Assembly (NCBI GenBank): GCA_949987565.1
Contig: OX465107.1
Coordinates: 24,463,367-24,527,366, forward strand
DNA length: 64,000 nucleotides
Direction of reading: 5' to 3'
Source of the DNA: Luidia sarsii
Taxonomy: Eukaryota > Echinodermata > Asteroidea > Paxillosida > Luidiidae
Shown here: positions 37,384 through 49,318 of the stretch, in pieces
Numbering within the stretch: position 1 is the stretch's first letter
How the letters are laid out: each line of letters opens with the position of its first letter
Translations under genes and position numbers: made by a program
Notes under the pieces: generated by a model
The model's input: the letters and a program-made list of their open reading frames with translations, nothing else
The model's database searches: none
What the model was told of the DNA's origin: nothing

Positions 37384-37620
37384 GGGCCCGTTTCCAAAAC
37401 CCGGCTTAGGCTCAGACTCCGGATTTGTCTCTAGTTCTTTCATCAATGTACAAGGCAACATTTTGTTTAATGTTAGGCCTATACTGCGTTTTGTAAAAGA
37501 ATCCAAAGCTTCAACTCAGTTCAACAAAGACCTCCAACCTGCGTTTTCAGCTATTGGAAAACAGAGACGGGGCCGGAGCCGAAGCCTAAACCGGGTTTTG
37601 GAAGAAGAAAAAAAGAGTCT
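37384..37620. mobile_element. Family C MITE
   Basis: gggcccgtttccaaaacccg at the left and ctaaaccgggttttggaaga at the right, with interior ccaaagcttcaactcag shared with 41.3 kb. Confidence 0.7.
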
Positions 37621-37867
37621 TAAAGAAAAGTCTTATAGTCTTACATTTTTGTATATCACCAAAATTCTATAGAAACAAAGTCGAAAACTCTTAAAGAAAA
37701 CAAATGCAGTAATTGCAGTAATTGCAGGAATGTCTGGAAAGTGGAATAGTCTGGTGCACGAGTGCTGGAATTGACGATTATGGACGCGTTCGATTAGCTT
37801 ACCTGGGTAGGAGATATATATGCAGACCGACGTATGAAGCTCAATATTCTATTGTATCTTCAATTAA

Positions 37868-37935
37868 TGCGTAGAGGGTACTAGAGGGTACAGGATAGAG
37901 GGTAGGGGGTAGGGGTAGGGGGTAGGCGACAGTCT
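37868..37935 (+). repeat. GGGTA-rich tract
   Basis: agagggtactagagggtaca then tagggggtaggggtaggggg. At least six G-runs of three or more lie within 65 bp, enough for a G-quadruplex on the + strand. It is in intergenic DNA. Confidence 0.7.
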
Positions 37936-38199
37936 TACAGCGTTTCGTTCATTTTGCAGGGAACCAGTTAGCTCCGCCGTGGCCAACAAAAATCGCCCAT
38001 TGAAACGTGTGGGATTCTATTCGGGGATTGAGCTTCATACGTATGGACGCATATATAATGTAGTTCCTGGGTAGACCAGGGTTACCCAGCAGAGTGACTC
38101 TGCTCTCAAGCAGGGTAAGTAAGGGATGATGACGTCAGAGCGACCCTATAGGCCGACGGGGTAAGCCTTGCATCGAAGGCGCCCAATGTGTGTTACTAT

Positions 38200-39110
38200 G
38201 GTGCGTGAAAAGAAAGAGTTCGCTTGAGCTAGCCGCAGTGGAACACAAGCCCGATGCAGCAGCTAGGGGAAGGTCAGACGACGGACGCCTCTCTATGCTG
38301 CCTCATCAGGAGGAATCGGCAGTCCACCTTTTCCTCCAGTTTCGTCTGGCAGTTGGCCGCCGTCATCGCCGGTCGTTTCCCGGGTGTGCGGGGCCTCTGC
38401 TCGGGGCCCCGTGCCGTCCTCGCTCTGCATGATCCGCTTCTCCTCTCCCTTCTTCTTCGCCAGCTTGCCAGGCATGTCGGGCTCTGAAGGAGTCGAGAGA
38501 CGGAGGGATGGGTTTCTCGGACCCGAATTGCACCCGAATCTCAGTCTCCGTTACGCTAGGCTTATACTCGGTGGGGCAAAAATACCCCCCCTTGTCGGAT
38601 GCCTCTTGTTCACGAGTGATCGGTGTTTAAACAGTCGGCACATTCAAAGAGGCATGGAAGGTGAAGTGGCGCTGCAGTCGCTGTGAATGCTACGGCGGCA
38701 CTGTCTGCCAATTTATAGTGAACGTTGGGGGCAGAAGATGCCTAATTATTGAGATCCCCTTCATTAACATGCATTGGTCGCCTACATTCACTGCTTCAAT
38801 CTACGGTCCGTTTACTATACAAGTTGAGTTCGACCTTGATCCCATTAAAATAATTCTACGCCATGCCCCCTCCCCTCCTCCAGTCTACCCATAACACAGC
38901 TGGCCTATCACAGTCGTTATCGATTGTCAGATAAAGAGCGCCACCAAAGTCCACGTGATGGCAATGGCCAAGATTTGCATACAGCGAATGGACTATAGTT
39001 AATTTACTGATTGGTCAGCTTGCATAGCAACGCGCATGCGGCCCTTGTAGCGGGCGCCTATTGGTGCAGACGGGTCACGGGTCATCGCCCCGATCGACGA
39101 TAAGTGAGCG
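38200..39110 (-). promoter_or_regulatory. CpG-rich block with CCAAT and NRF1-like motifs; possible minus-strand first exon
   Basis: 38240-38480 is GC- and CpG-rich in an otherwise AT-rich region. On the minus strand ATG at 38475 opens 60 codons (starts MPGKLAKKKGEEKRIMQSED) ending at 38293. An overlapping minus-strand frame reads MTAANCQTKLEEKVDC. Upstream in that orientation are two CCAAT boxes (attgg at about 39010 and 39060 on the + strand) and gcgcatgcgg (NRF1-like, about 39032). Together this looks like a promoter plus the first exon of an unidentified minus-strand gene. I found no downstream exon, so it may be a decayed or non-coding start. Confidence 0.3.
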
Positions 39111-39419
39111 GAACTATTTCTTGCTCTTACGAAAGACAAAATGAACAGACGTTCACGTTTGCTCCTGACCTGAGACCAATTAATAATTCATAGAGCTGCT
39201 AGTGTTTTAAGCGCCCAAAGTTGCACATGCAAATTCAATTCTAATCGATTCGCCATATGGAGCTTCATTTTGATATCAAGCCCAATCGATAGATAAAACG
39301 GAGTAAAATTGAGCAATAAACATTGTGGTGGGGAATCGATCATGTTTGACCATTTTTTTGTTAGCATTTTTGGCAAATGTTTTGCCTGCTGAAAACCCAA
39401 CAAATCAATCAAGCGCCAA

Positions 39420-39951
39420 CGAACCAACCAAGCAAATGCCAATACTAACTAACCAACTAACCAACCAACTAAGTGCCAACTAGCCAACCAAGTAACCAAC
39501 CAACCAAGTGCCAACTAGCCAACCAACTAACCAACCAACCAACCAAGTGCCAACTAACCAACCAACCAAGTGCCAACTAACCAACCAACTAACCAACCAA
39601 CCAAGTGCCAACTAACCAACCAACTAACCAACCAACCAAGTGCCAACTAACCAACCAACTCACCAACCAACCAAGTGCCAACTAACCAACCAACCAACCA
39701 AGTGCCAACTAGCCAACCAACTAACCAACCAACCAAGTGCCAACTAACCAACCAACTCACCAACCAACCAAGCAAGTGCCAACTAGCCAACCAACTAACC
39801 AACCAACCAAGTGCCAACTAACCAACCAACTAACCAACCTTGCAAGCAACCACCCCACCAACTAAGCAACCAACCAACCAAAGAAGTGCCAACCAACCAA
39901 CTAACCAACCAAAGAAGTGCCAACCAACCAACTAACCAACCAAAGAAGTGC

Positions 39952-39982
<31 letters not shown>

Positions 39983-40012
39983 CCAACCAAAGAAGTGCCA
40001 ACCAACCAACTA
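39420..40012. repeat. CCAA-based satellite with GTGCCAACTA punctuation
   Basis: About 590 bp of ccaaccaactaaccaacc units, punctuated every 20-40 bp by aagtgccaact. The right part switches to aaagaagtgccaacc. Intergenic. Confidence 0.95.
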
Positions 40013-40014
40013 TA

Positions 40015-40100
40015 ACTCAACAGACAGCTCGCCGGAGATTCGAACCCGCGACCCTTGTATTCATACATGGTTGCATGACAAGCAACTCCATGAAATATGG
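40015..40100 (-). repeat. tRNA-like fragment
   Basis: Minus strand: gtcgcgggttcgaatctccg is a good B box, followed by ggcgagctgtctg. No A box at the right distance, so at most a SINE or tRNA pseudogene fragment. Confidence 0.3.
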
Positions 40101-40366
40101 GCCTCAAGCTGGTTGATAATACTGGCTGGTGGTATACTGAAGTTTGTTTCACTTTATTTCGGATTATTATCAAGTCATTCACCGTGGTGTCCTACGTCAA
40201 CACGCTATACCGAAGACTCCACTCTTCATTTTAAATACCACGCAATATCTTAGTCCTATTATATGCCGACCTTGCAAGATTGTACACCCCAAACTTTTGG
40301 CTTGAATCGTTTTGTTGTCGTTTATGTTGTGTTTAAAAGGACAGAAGTGGGCCCCCTTTTCCTCCT

Positions 40367-40720
40367 TTTAAGCCCAATACAACATTGGGAAGCTCGGAAA
40401 ACATCGATGTCCACAGATTTCCTTCTAATTTACACAGTTTGTAGATGATAGAATCCTCATGTTGAAATCTTACACTCTTGGATGCTGTACTTCCCTAGAA
40501 ATCTTCACTCAAACATCGACAAATGATTTATAACTTGCAAGTTTAAACTTTTTCTTAGAATGGTGCAAAAACCGTGACGGTTTTTTACATTTTTCTACTT
40601 TCTCAGATCACCATTTGAGCTAAAACCTTCGCAGGATTGCTTTTTGGGGATGTTTAATGGTTTAACACACAAACTGTGGCAATCTGTTTACCTTTACCAA
40701 TGTTATATAGGGCCTTTAAA
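40367..40720. mobile_element. Family F MITE
   Basis: Ends tttaagcccaatacaacatt and atgttatatagggcctttaa. The interior aaacatcgatgtccacagat and aaatcttcactcaaacatcg is shared with 49547-49883 and, in part, with 41344-41612. Confidence 0.75.
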
Positions 40721-41056
40721 GCCTATAATTATTCTGTATTAATGCATCTAAACTAAATGCATGAATTCATGACCTGATCTGACTGCTTAAATTCATGACC
40801 TGCTCAGAGAATACCAGCAAGTAAACCGAACACTAATATCCCCGAATACTAATTAGGTCTACACCAGTAGTTCTCATTCAAGACCATGCTTATAACAAAA
40901 AATAAAGGTGAATTTTTAAAGTAACACACGGGGGCATATTTTTGTTTTCACTGCCTGCAACTTGTTGGCCCAAATGTAAATTTCATGTAAATTATCCCCG
41001 GCCCATAAAATATTTATTATTATAGCTGTGTGTTTTCCAAATGACGCGCCTTCGAT

Positions 41057-41636
41057 GGGCCCAATTTCATAAACGCTGCTTAAGCGGATGGAAATCTGCT
41101 AAGCAGGAAAAGTCTTTACTTTGTGAAGAGGATTACACACCGCACCGCGATGTGAGGTCAAGTGCTTTTGACCTGGACCCTTTTCCGAAACCCAGCTTAT
41201 AGGCTCAGACTCCTACTTGGACTCTAGTTCTTCCGTCCATTTTTTAAGTACAAGGCATGAGAACGGGAGGCATTTGGCTTCGTTGTTGAATGTTATACTG
41301 GGTTTTGTAAAAGAATCCAAAGCTTTAACTTCAACAATTATTAGAACTCAAATCTTACGGTCTGGGATGCTGTACCTCTCGAGAAATCTTCACTCAAATA
41401 TGGACAAAAAGTTTATTACTCGCGAGTAATAAACTATTTCTTACACTACAGAACGGTGCGGAAACTGTGACGGTTTTTTGCCTTTTTCTACTTTCTCGGA
41501 TTACCCTTTGAGCTAAAACCTTCGCAGGATTTCTTTTGTGGAATGTTTAATGGTTTAACACGCAAACTGTGGCAATCTTTTTACTCTTACCACTGTTGTA
41601 TAGAGCCCTAAGCGGCTGCATTGAATTGGTCCTTGG
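41057..41636. mobile_element. Nested MITEs: family E carrying family C and F fragments
   Basis: Starts gggcccaatttcataaacgc (family E). At 41175 ggacccttttccgaaaccca begins a family C half copy. At 41344-41612 is a truncated family F copy ending gttgtatagagccc. The outer end is gcattgaattggtcc. Read as successive insertions. Confidence 0.6.
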
Positions 41637-42296
41637 TCTTGTAAACCCCTTAGGAAAATTCCCTGGAAGCCATCCTATAGATCGCCAAGTCGATGGAGGA
41701 GCTCGAGGTCTTGGTCTTGGCAAAATTTACGCGATGGACTGAGCTCAGCAAAGCCACGGACAGCCTCGCCTGTGGAAAGGCTCGTGCGAATCTGACGAGA
41801 TCCAACCTCGAGTAGGCCTACATGGAATCCAGCACTGCTGCAACCCTCTATGAACGTCTCTGCCTCTGCTGGGACTCTGGTGAGCTGAGCTATGACCCTT
41901 TACGAATCCATGGATCAGGGCTCAGGATTATTCTCTGTCTGTCAAAACCTGAAATTCTAGGTTGTCGGGTTTGTCGCTGAGATTGTTGGAAGAGACTGGG
42001 GCCAAATCCCTTGCTCCTAGATGCCCTTCAAATTTTAACGGGTAAGAGAAATATGAACGAAGCCTAGGGAAGGGGGGCCTTCATTTTGTTCCCCAGGTAA
42101 TGCGACATTCCAACAGCTAGGCCTATGCTCCTATAGTAATACCACGAACAATACCAAGGACGACAGATAATATTTTGTAACAAATATCGCGGCAGATCAT
42201 TCTGTGCTCATTTTGAGGGATTAGGACGCTAGGCCTACATAATGCGCAATGCCGCCATCCAACAAGTACAGCTAGTACATGCTTAGGTCGCATAAT
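41637..42296. other. Intergenic, short GC-rich patch
   Basis: The 41640-41830 stretch has exon-like composition (ctcgaggtcttggtcttggc) but no frame stays open without a stop and no good splice pair was seen. Possibly a decayed exon. Confidence 0.3.
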
Positions 42297-42385
42297 TATG
42301 TGCGCGTGCGCGTGCGCTTGCGCGTGCGCTTGCGCGTGCGCTTGCGCGCGGCATATGGGCCTTGACGCGCGCGCGCGTGTTCTAA
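42297..42385. repeat. Alternating GC/GT tract (potential Z-DNA)
   Basis: tgcgcgtgcgcgtgcgcttg repeated, then cgcgcgcgcgtg near 42370, about 375 bp upstream of the polycystin-like start codon. Strict purine-pyrimidine alternation favours Z-DNA. Confidence 0.85.
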
Positions 42386-42759
42386 CTTCGCTCCATTCGC
42401 TCCGTTTCCTTGGCTTTAAATCGACATCTATTTTTAGCTTTTGCAAAGGCGAAGATTTGCATTTCTTTCAAAATGACAGAGGGGTTGGATAAATAAATTG
42501 AGTCAAGAAGAAATATTTGAGCAAATAAACTGATAGTGCTATGCAGCAGAATCGAAAGTCAGACGAAAAGTACATCATGTGAAGTCTTGAAAGAGTGCTT
42601 CGATTACCAATGAAATCCACTGTTGCGTCACCGTTGCTACGGCGACGAACTCTGCATGTTATGTATACGAGTGCAGTCGTGGAAACGGCAGTTGTGTTTA
42701 TGCTGTACTGCGGTGTGAACGCCTTCTTTTGACCTTTCTTGCGAATTTCTTCGTTTCAA

Positions 42760-45700
42760 ATGCGTTTTGCCTTGAGTATTGCGATACTCTTGCTGGCTTC
42801 AGTCCCCGAGACTGCAAGGTAAGCTATATAATGAGTATATCACTTTTGTTTGCATTATATATCGCATATTTCAATGTTTAACAAGTGAAAAAAACAAATG
42901 AAATCGACACTCTGAGTCTTCACCACATTACGCATTGGCTGGCCTAGCGCGCCTACGCAGCGCAATATACGACCACGCTTAAACGACGCATAAGCAATAT
43001 CACTTGGCCTAGGCATAGCCTTGCCCTAACCTTAGTCATATTGCCTGTTGGAAATTGTCTATGGCATCCTGAAAAAGTGATATTTCTGTAAGGCTGTATG
43101 CACTTTCAATCTGGCTGCCACATGAAAGATGGGGCATGGGCGTATAGCATAGAACTTAGTTAGATTTAAACAAAGCGATATAAAATTACAAATTGTCATT
43201 TTTGCCATGCAAGTGCAATCCGAGTGTTTATTAGAAGATTTGTGAGAGTAGGGTGATTCCCAAATGTGTTTGCTTGTACGTGAAATTTGTAGGGAAGCCG
43301 GAAGGGAAAGCTTTGTGTACGTGGTGTATTGTAATATTTAATCCTTTTTGAATTAGAATTTTCATGCACTTTTATAATTTTGTCTATGATTATAACTTTA
43401 TACGAAGCCAAATTTCATGTTTAAACAGTGTGACAAAATAAACAATCTATCTAGTATCTATCTATCTAGCCTCTAGCCCTAGGGCCTATATACTATTAGT
43501 TTGTTAGTAGTACAGTAGCCTATAGGAATACTAATAAGTAATAGTACTTTTGTTTTATACTACTATAGTACTAGTACTAGTACTATAGTACTACTAAGTT
43601 CTAGTACTAGTACTGCTACTAGTACAAAGTAAAGCCTACTGCAGTAGGTAGTAATAGTATTCAAGTTATTGCTATCTTTGATTCCTTCTGTGCATCAGCT
43701 CATGGACCCAGACAACCACCCAGGGTCCCATCCAGCAGGGCAGTGCCTCTACCTCTGGCTCTGCCTTGCCTGAAGACTGTCTGTCCCCCGTCGACTGGCA
43801 TGACATTGTCTTCACCATCGCGGTCCCCATTGCCACTGGCTTTGGACTGCTTCTGCTCTTGGCCTCCCTGCAAGATCTGTGGCAGGCCTACAAGGTGCGG
43901 ACCTTTACATTTCAGAATGAGGCTACTCAGGCTACTATATACTACCCTGTCCACTCATTTAGGAACTCAGCTTCTCAGGCTCCTCTCAACTTGATATCTG
44001 AATCATCATCATGACGATACCGAAAGGTTACTTACTGATCTTGTTTGACCTGAAAAAATTCTTTAAAAACAAAGAACAAAGGGTTTGTTGTTTTGATCCA
44101 AGAAGGAGTTTTCAATTTAGTCACGGAAAAAGTTCCTTCTCAGAGGAAAACATCATTTCCTTTTTTTTTTATAAATATTTGTAATTATTTCTGACCAGTA
44201 TTAGTAATACATTTGTACAAGTCATGAAGCTAATTCAAAGATAAAATACAATTAGCATTTTATCTTTCAATTAGCTTCATGACTTAAATGATCAAAATAA
44301 ATTAATTTATACATTTTTTTTATCTGTATGGGAGCTTGGTCTGCCTTTGAGCAAGGACCCACTAGAATTGAAAATGTCAGTCTCTCCACATCTTTGAGGA
44401 ATCACCTCCTTCGGTTATTTGCATTAATTGGTGTCTCTCTTCACAGAGCGCCCATCCCCGCCCTTCGTCTTCGCCTAAGTCCTCGGTGACCGGAGCCTGC
44501 CGGGAGCACACCTACATCGTTGACATTGAGTACGGACCTCGCTCACGTTGGGCTGCTCTCCTGCGTTGGTTTGCAATAAACCGCCCGACTAGTGACCCAC
44601 GCCTGGTGAGACTGCAAGGAACTGTCGGCTACAGCGAATGGTAAGCTGATGATGGCTCAAAGGTACTGAGGGGTTTATGGCAAAGGCATCAATTAGGGCC
44701 TCACTCATGAAAAGGCCTCATGTTTGAAATTACCAATACCCTGAAATTGGCAGTTTGATCTCTGAAATGTTAAGTGATTTATCCTGATTGACTAAAACAG
44801 AAGTCAAAATTGTGAATGGCTCTGCAATTTAAGACAGTTATTTGGGTTGTTTTGAGCTTTAGTTTGTTTTGAGTACGTGCACAACTTCAACAAAGCCGGA
44901 AACGATGTGTCTTCAGCTGCCAGCAGGGAATCAACATTTCTCATTGACTGACTCTGCTGTCTGTTTGCAACATTTTGCTCTGCACAGGTACATCTTTGAC
45001 CTGACTTATGGATGCACCTCCGAGAAGAGGACGGTGACAGCACCGCTCTCTATCGGCAAGCTCGTGGCCTTGGAGAACAAGTACCCGGTGCCGAGTTCGG
45101 AACTCAACGCCGTCTGGCTTCAATACGACCTTGGGGCTCGCTTTCGCGGTGTGATCAACAGGGCATGTATCATGTGAGTGACTATTTTGTTTAATAAATG
45201 GGCCACAAAATGTGCAGAGCAGAGCCACTTTTTTGCCAATGCAACTGATGTTTTGATCCTAGATCTCAAAGAATAAAAACATCAAACCCTCCTTTGATCA
45301 TTTTGATCATTTTAGGAAATTTTTATTTTTTTTGGTGCAGTGAAATCAAGAACATTCATGTCACTGACGCTGAGGCCCAGGATGATTACATCACCGGCTG
45401 TGGTCCCAGCAGTGGTGGAGTGTCCTTCTCCGAAGAAGGCATCTCCACTCTCCTTCCGCTGCGTCCGGCCATTACCGCTCGCCCTCGGTCTCCGTCCAAG
45501 CTCAGCTACATGGCCTACTACCTCAGGGACTGCTGCCTGCTGACCTCCGCCCTCCTACCGTGGCGCGGGGCCGGCAACTTCACCGGAGTCCGGCGCATCA
45601 CCTGCCTGTTTGCCTGTGTCGCCTACCCCATGGCCGCCATGCAGATGATCTCAGAACCCCACCTGGGCTCGGCCTGGGAGGCTGCAGTGATAGCCAGCCC

Positions 45701-46238
45701 CGTGGGTGTGGACATCACCGCCGGCCTGGCCGTCAGAGCAGGCGGGCTGGCACTCCTCCTCTTCCCCGTTCACCTGCTGCTGGAAGTCCTGGCAAGGGCT
45801 ACCCCTGCTTCCTGGCTGCCGGAGCCTGCCTCTGATGATCAGCCTAAGCCTGGGCAGCAGCTGATGATGATGCCGGGGACCGATACCAAGCGGAGTGATG
45901 ACGGCAGTCAAGTCACCGTAGTCGACATGGAAGCAGGCGAGGCTGTACCAGCTAGCCGTCCTCCCTGCCATGCCGCTCTGCGCTACCTGGCATGCCTCAT
46001 CACCGCCCTGGCCCACCTCCTCCTGATTTCCTCCTGCGTCCTGGCCGTGCTGTGGTCAGTGTCCTCGGTCCACGGCCTCTGCTGGACGGCCCTCTGGGAG
46101 TGGCTTGCCACCTGCATCCTTACTGTCCTCCTCCAGGTCGGCGTCTTGGATACCGCCAAGGCCCTTGTCATGACGGCGGTCAAAGTGCAGGAGGACCGGA
46201 AATCCAGAGCCCCAAGACCCCATGCACTCATTTACTAA
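42760..46238 (+). CDS. Short polycystin-1-family protein: TM1, PLAT-like domain, TM2-TM5, no pore module
   Basis: Exon 1 (42760-42818, signal-peptide-like MRFALSIAILLLASV) is tentative. Exons 43700-43894, 44447-44640, 44988-45173 and 45341-46238 join in phase; the stop is TAA. About 490-510 residues. TM1 is IVFTIAVPIATGFGLLLLLA (about 43805-43870). A PLAT-like domain follows (HTYIVDIEYG...RLVRLQGTVGYSEWYIF...LSIGKLVALENKYP...AVWLQYDLG...IIEIKNIHVTDAEA). Then TM2 after FTGVRRITCLFACVAYPMAA, TM3 (about 45711-45790), TM4 (45979-46051) and TM5 WLATCILTVLLQVGVLDTAK. The order TM-PLAT-TM with an F[ST].[VR]RRTC-like entry to TM2 and a VLLQ..LDTAKALVM TM5 fits polycystin-1. The extracellular polycystin domain and the C-terminal channel-like helices are absent. 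Exon 1 ends in phase 2 but exon 2 at 43700 needs phase 0; an acceptor at 43744 would fit. Family call by pattern only. Confidence 0.6.
43490..43645. repeat. CTAGTA-type palindromic simple repeat
   Basis: ctagtactagtactatagta and similar, self-complementary, in intron 1 of the polycystin-like gene just before exon 2. Confidence 0.9.
44219..44285. repeat. Inverted repeat, 29-bp arms
   Basis: Left gtcatgaagctaattcaaag, right ctttcaattagcttcatgac. The arms of 29 bp differ at one position around a 9-base loop. In intron 2 of the polycystin-like gene. Confidence 0.9.
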
Positions 46239-48300
46239 TGAGGAGTTTGGGACAGATGTACACGGACAACACCTAAATCAGCGATAGAAATATGTGAATC
46301 TTTGACAATACTTCTGTAAGGAAAAGGGATCCTGAGCCAGCCATAAATAATCTACTCTACAAAGAGTGGCTCGTGGGGAATTAGGAATGAGTAACGACAT
46401 ACTGATCTGACTTTCAGTGACATGGTGATTTTCTTTATTCATTCAAACTCACCTTGAGAGATAAAAGTCAATTGAAATCTGAAAAAAAAAAATATAAAAA
46501 ATATCCCATCCATCCAAACAAAATTAGTATTTCCTTCCCCATGGTCATTCATGATTGTAGCATTTGGACTTTAGTAAAAAATAATAGGGACAAATAACTA
46601 TTTTGCCCTTTTAGCAAATGAAATTGCCCTCTCAAAACATAAAAACAAATGATATCTCCATACATTTCCAAAAAAGAAACATCATTCATAATTTTTGGAA
46701 ATTTGTGTTTAATATTGCTGTACACAAAAATATTCATTTTATCAGATTGTATATAGCAAATGAAAGAAAATCATGAAAAATAATATGATTTATAAATCTT
46801 AGCAAATTATTGAAGAGAAATGAATTTCTTTAAAACAATGTCTTCTGATAATATAAATTCTTGCCAGTTATAAAAAATTCATTCCAGCTCATTCCATTTT
46901 ACTTGAAAATGAATGCCACCCATAATTGGAATGGAAATTTAAAAAAATATTAAAAATATCTGAATTGCCTTATAAAAATGAATGCGGCAATGAGACTTAG
47001 TCATTCCAATTTTGGATACATTTTTGCTAGTAAACATCATATGAATTGAATTTTGTTCAACAAACCTAAATCACACTTGCAACAAACTATGTTTTTGGAA
47101 TATGAATTGTAGTATGGTAATAACTTGAAATACCTGTCTGCATTATAAATATACAAAGTAAAAACAACTTAAAAATCATGTTTCGAATTTTGTAAGAACA
47201 ACATTATTGCAAAAATTATCCTTTTTCATACTACTGTAGTGGGTTTTTGTGGTACAGTCTGACCACCTTTATAGCAAAAACAATCATGGATCATTTTCAT
47301 ATAAGTTAATATCAGGAACTGAAACACATTTATAATTTCCATACCTCTTAACTTTGTATAAACATCGATCAATGTGGGAAATCAGTTGTTTACCGTATTG
47401 GGACTTACGAATAATGGGACCAAATAAAAATTCAGCAAAACCAATAAACATTATTTTGTCCATTTTTATTCATTTATGTGAATGCAAAGACGAGTAATTA
47501 AAAAGCACAGGAGCAGAGTATCATAACAATACTGGATTTCAAAATTCAAGATGCCAATTATTTGAGGATTCTGACAAGCCAGACATGCACTAGATGGAGT
47601 CCTACTCTATTGATTGGTATCAAATTTAATCAGTTTTGGTCAATTGCATCCTAGGGTAAAATTCTTTCTGTGTTGTGCTGTAAGCCCACTTTTGAGATTT
47701 TGAGATTTTCTAATAATGTGAAAGAGTGTACCATTAGCTTTCAAATGATATCAAAATTTCCTCCAATACATTAACTTTCTGAAAATACAAAATCAAAGAA
47801 AAGTTGATTTTTAATCGAATTGAGAAGATACTTTGACTTTAGGCGTTGTTTACTCGAAAAGTGTTTTGGTGGGATATTCCTCATGTCGCTGTGCCGGGTC
47901 ACAAATTTGACTAGAATAGAAATGGGATTGTTGACAAAGTTTTGTTGGGCTGGCTGATATGGTGAAGCAACCAATTTGGGGCGCTGATATGCACTAAAAT
48001 AATGATGTATCAAATTTGACTAGTTGGGGTCCAATCCTATACGACAAGTATTGATGACATGTGCAAGGAATTCCATTGACTTTTGGACCAAACATTACAT
48101 TTTTGACAAAGCTTATTTATTTGGCTGGCTCATTGGCACGACCAATTAATTAAGTCATCTCGGACTGATGATTATGCACTCTGTGGGGCTTTACTCTATT
48201 GATTGGTATCAAGTTTGACTTGTTTTGGTAAAAAAAGTTCTTAGGCGTTAGGGCATTATACACTTCTCTAATTTGCAAACATTGAGTAGTATTTTCTTTT
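46239..48300. other. AT-rich intergenic stretch with a degenerate ~200-bp repeat
   Basis: No gene. At 47570-48250 the motif tactctattgattggtatc recurs (about 47601 and 48188), a related tatcaaatttgactagt is near 48006, and gcact anchors lie at about 47588, 47991 and 48176. This suggests three to four diverged tandem units. Confidence 0.45.
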
Positions 48301-48304
48301 CTCA

Positions 48305-48470
48305 AAATTTAGTGGGCCTGACGTTTCGATCCTAGCAGGACCTTTCTCAAAGGCAGAGTCTGGTCCTGCTAGGATCGAAACGTCAGGCCCACTAAAATTT
48401 TAAGATTTACATTTTGGTAATTTTAGTCAGTATATATTAGCAGTTTGCAACATTTGTATATCACTATAAG
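48305..48470. repeat. Family A foldback, near-perfect
   Basis: aaaatttagtgggcctgacg through tcgatcctagcaggacct, then ggtcctgctaggatcgaaac through gtcaggcccactaaaatttt, then the tail gtcagtatatattagcagtt. One arm lacks part of the ctttctcaaaggcaga centre. Confidence 0.9.
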
Positions 48471-49189
48471 TATTTTCTTTTATTAGCATTCACACATTTC
48501 AGTGTATGTTGATGATTTTTCCTTTAAAAAGTAATGTAGGTCGGAAATATGATTAATTTCATGACAAATTGTGTGTCTGTGATGCTGTAAGCAAAAATCT
48601 GTTTTCATTATTATTATTTTTTTTTTTACAAGATTCTTTTAAAACTATCTTTCAAATATTGCGCGTCCTTTTTGGAACACCGTAGCTTTTTGGGTCAATC
48701 AACTCTATTTTTAGCAGCATATACCGCACTGTACAATCAATGTATGTAAATACAGCTGCAAGCTCTTTTAGAAAGTTCTCGAATTCCAGTCCAAATTTCA
48801 CAGATTTTGCTCAGCTTTGCTCATGCACCAAGTATTGATAGAGCATTAGAGGCGTACTGAGGTGTTGGTAAGTAGAGTATCCCACCGTTCGTAGTTGAGC
48901 ACTCTCTGCAGAGCAGGAAATATCGACTTCCACCCTTTGTTTACATTTTCGTGTGTGAATTTCAATGTGTTCCCTTGCTCTTTTGTTGAACCAAAACACG
49001 GGCAGCCTTGCAAGCCTTTGTGTGCATTTACGTTTAGTTGCAAGTAAGTAGTAACTAGTATAATATTTTATTAGTAAAATAGTAGTATTTGGGAGTATGG
49101 ATGCTGTGTGTGAAGTACCGCAGGGTAATGGCAAGATATATTCCTTTTTGGTTGTGGATTGCATTCAGACAACCATTATTTGTTTCTCA

Positions 49190-49318
49190 CCCGTGTCCTA
49201 TTCACTCTCGACCTCCCCCTTCCTTCGTGTACATGTATCTGTTTTGTCCTTGTCACTCTGCCTTTGAGAAAGGTCCTGCTAATCGAAACGTCAGGCCCAC
49301 TAAATTTTAAGATAACCA
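49190..49318 (+). mobile_element. Penelope-type 3' end (C/T-rich leader plus family A motif)
   Basis: tttctcacccgtgtcctatt, a cctcccccttccttcgtgta stretch, then ctgcctttgagaaaggtcct and aatcgaaacgtcaggcccac. The same order as 36100-35850 on the minus strand. Confidence 0.7.

Noticed and set aside
41637..41830. Possible exon with GC-rich composition
   Set aside because: No continuous frame and no matching splice sites.
42298..42492. Cys-Ala repeat frame
   Set aside because: A translation of the alternating GC/GT tract.
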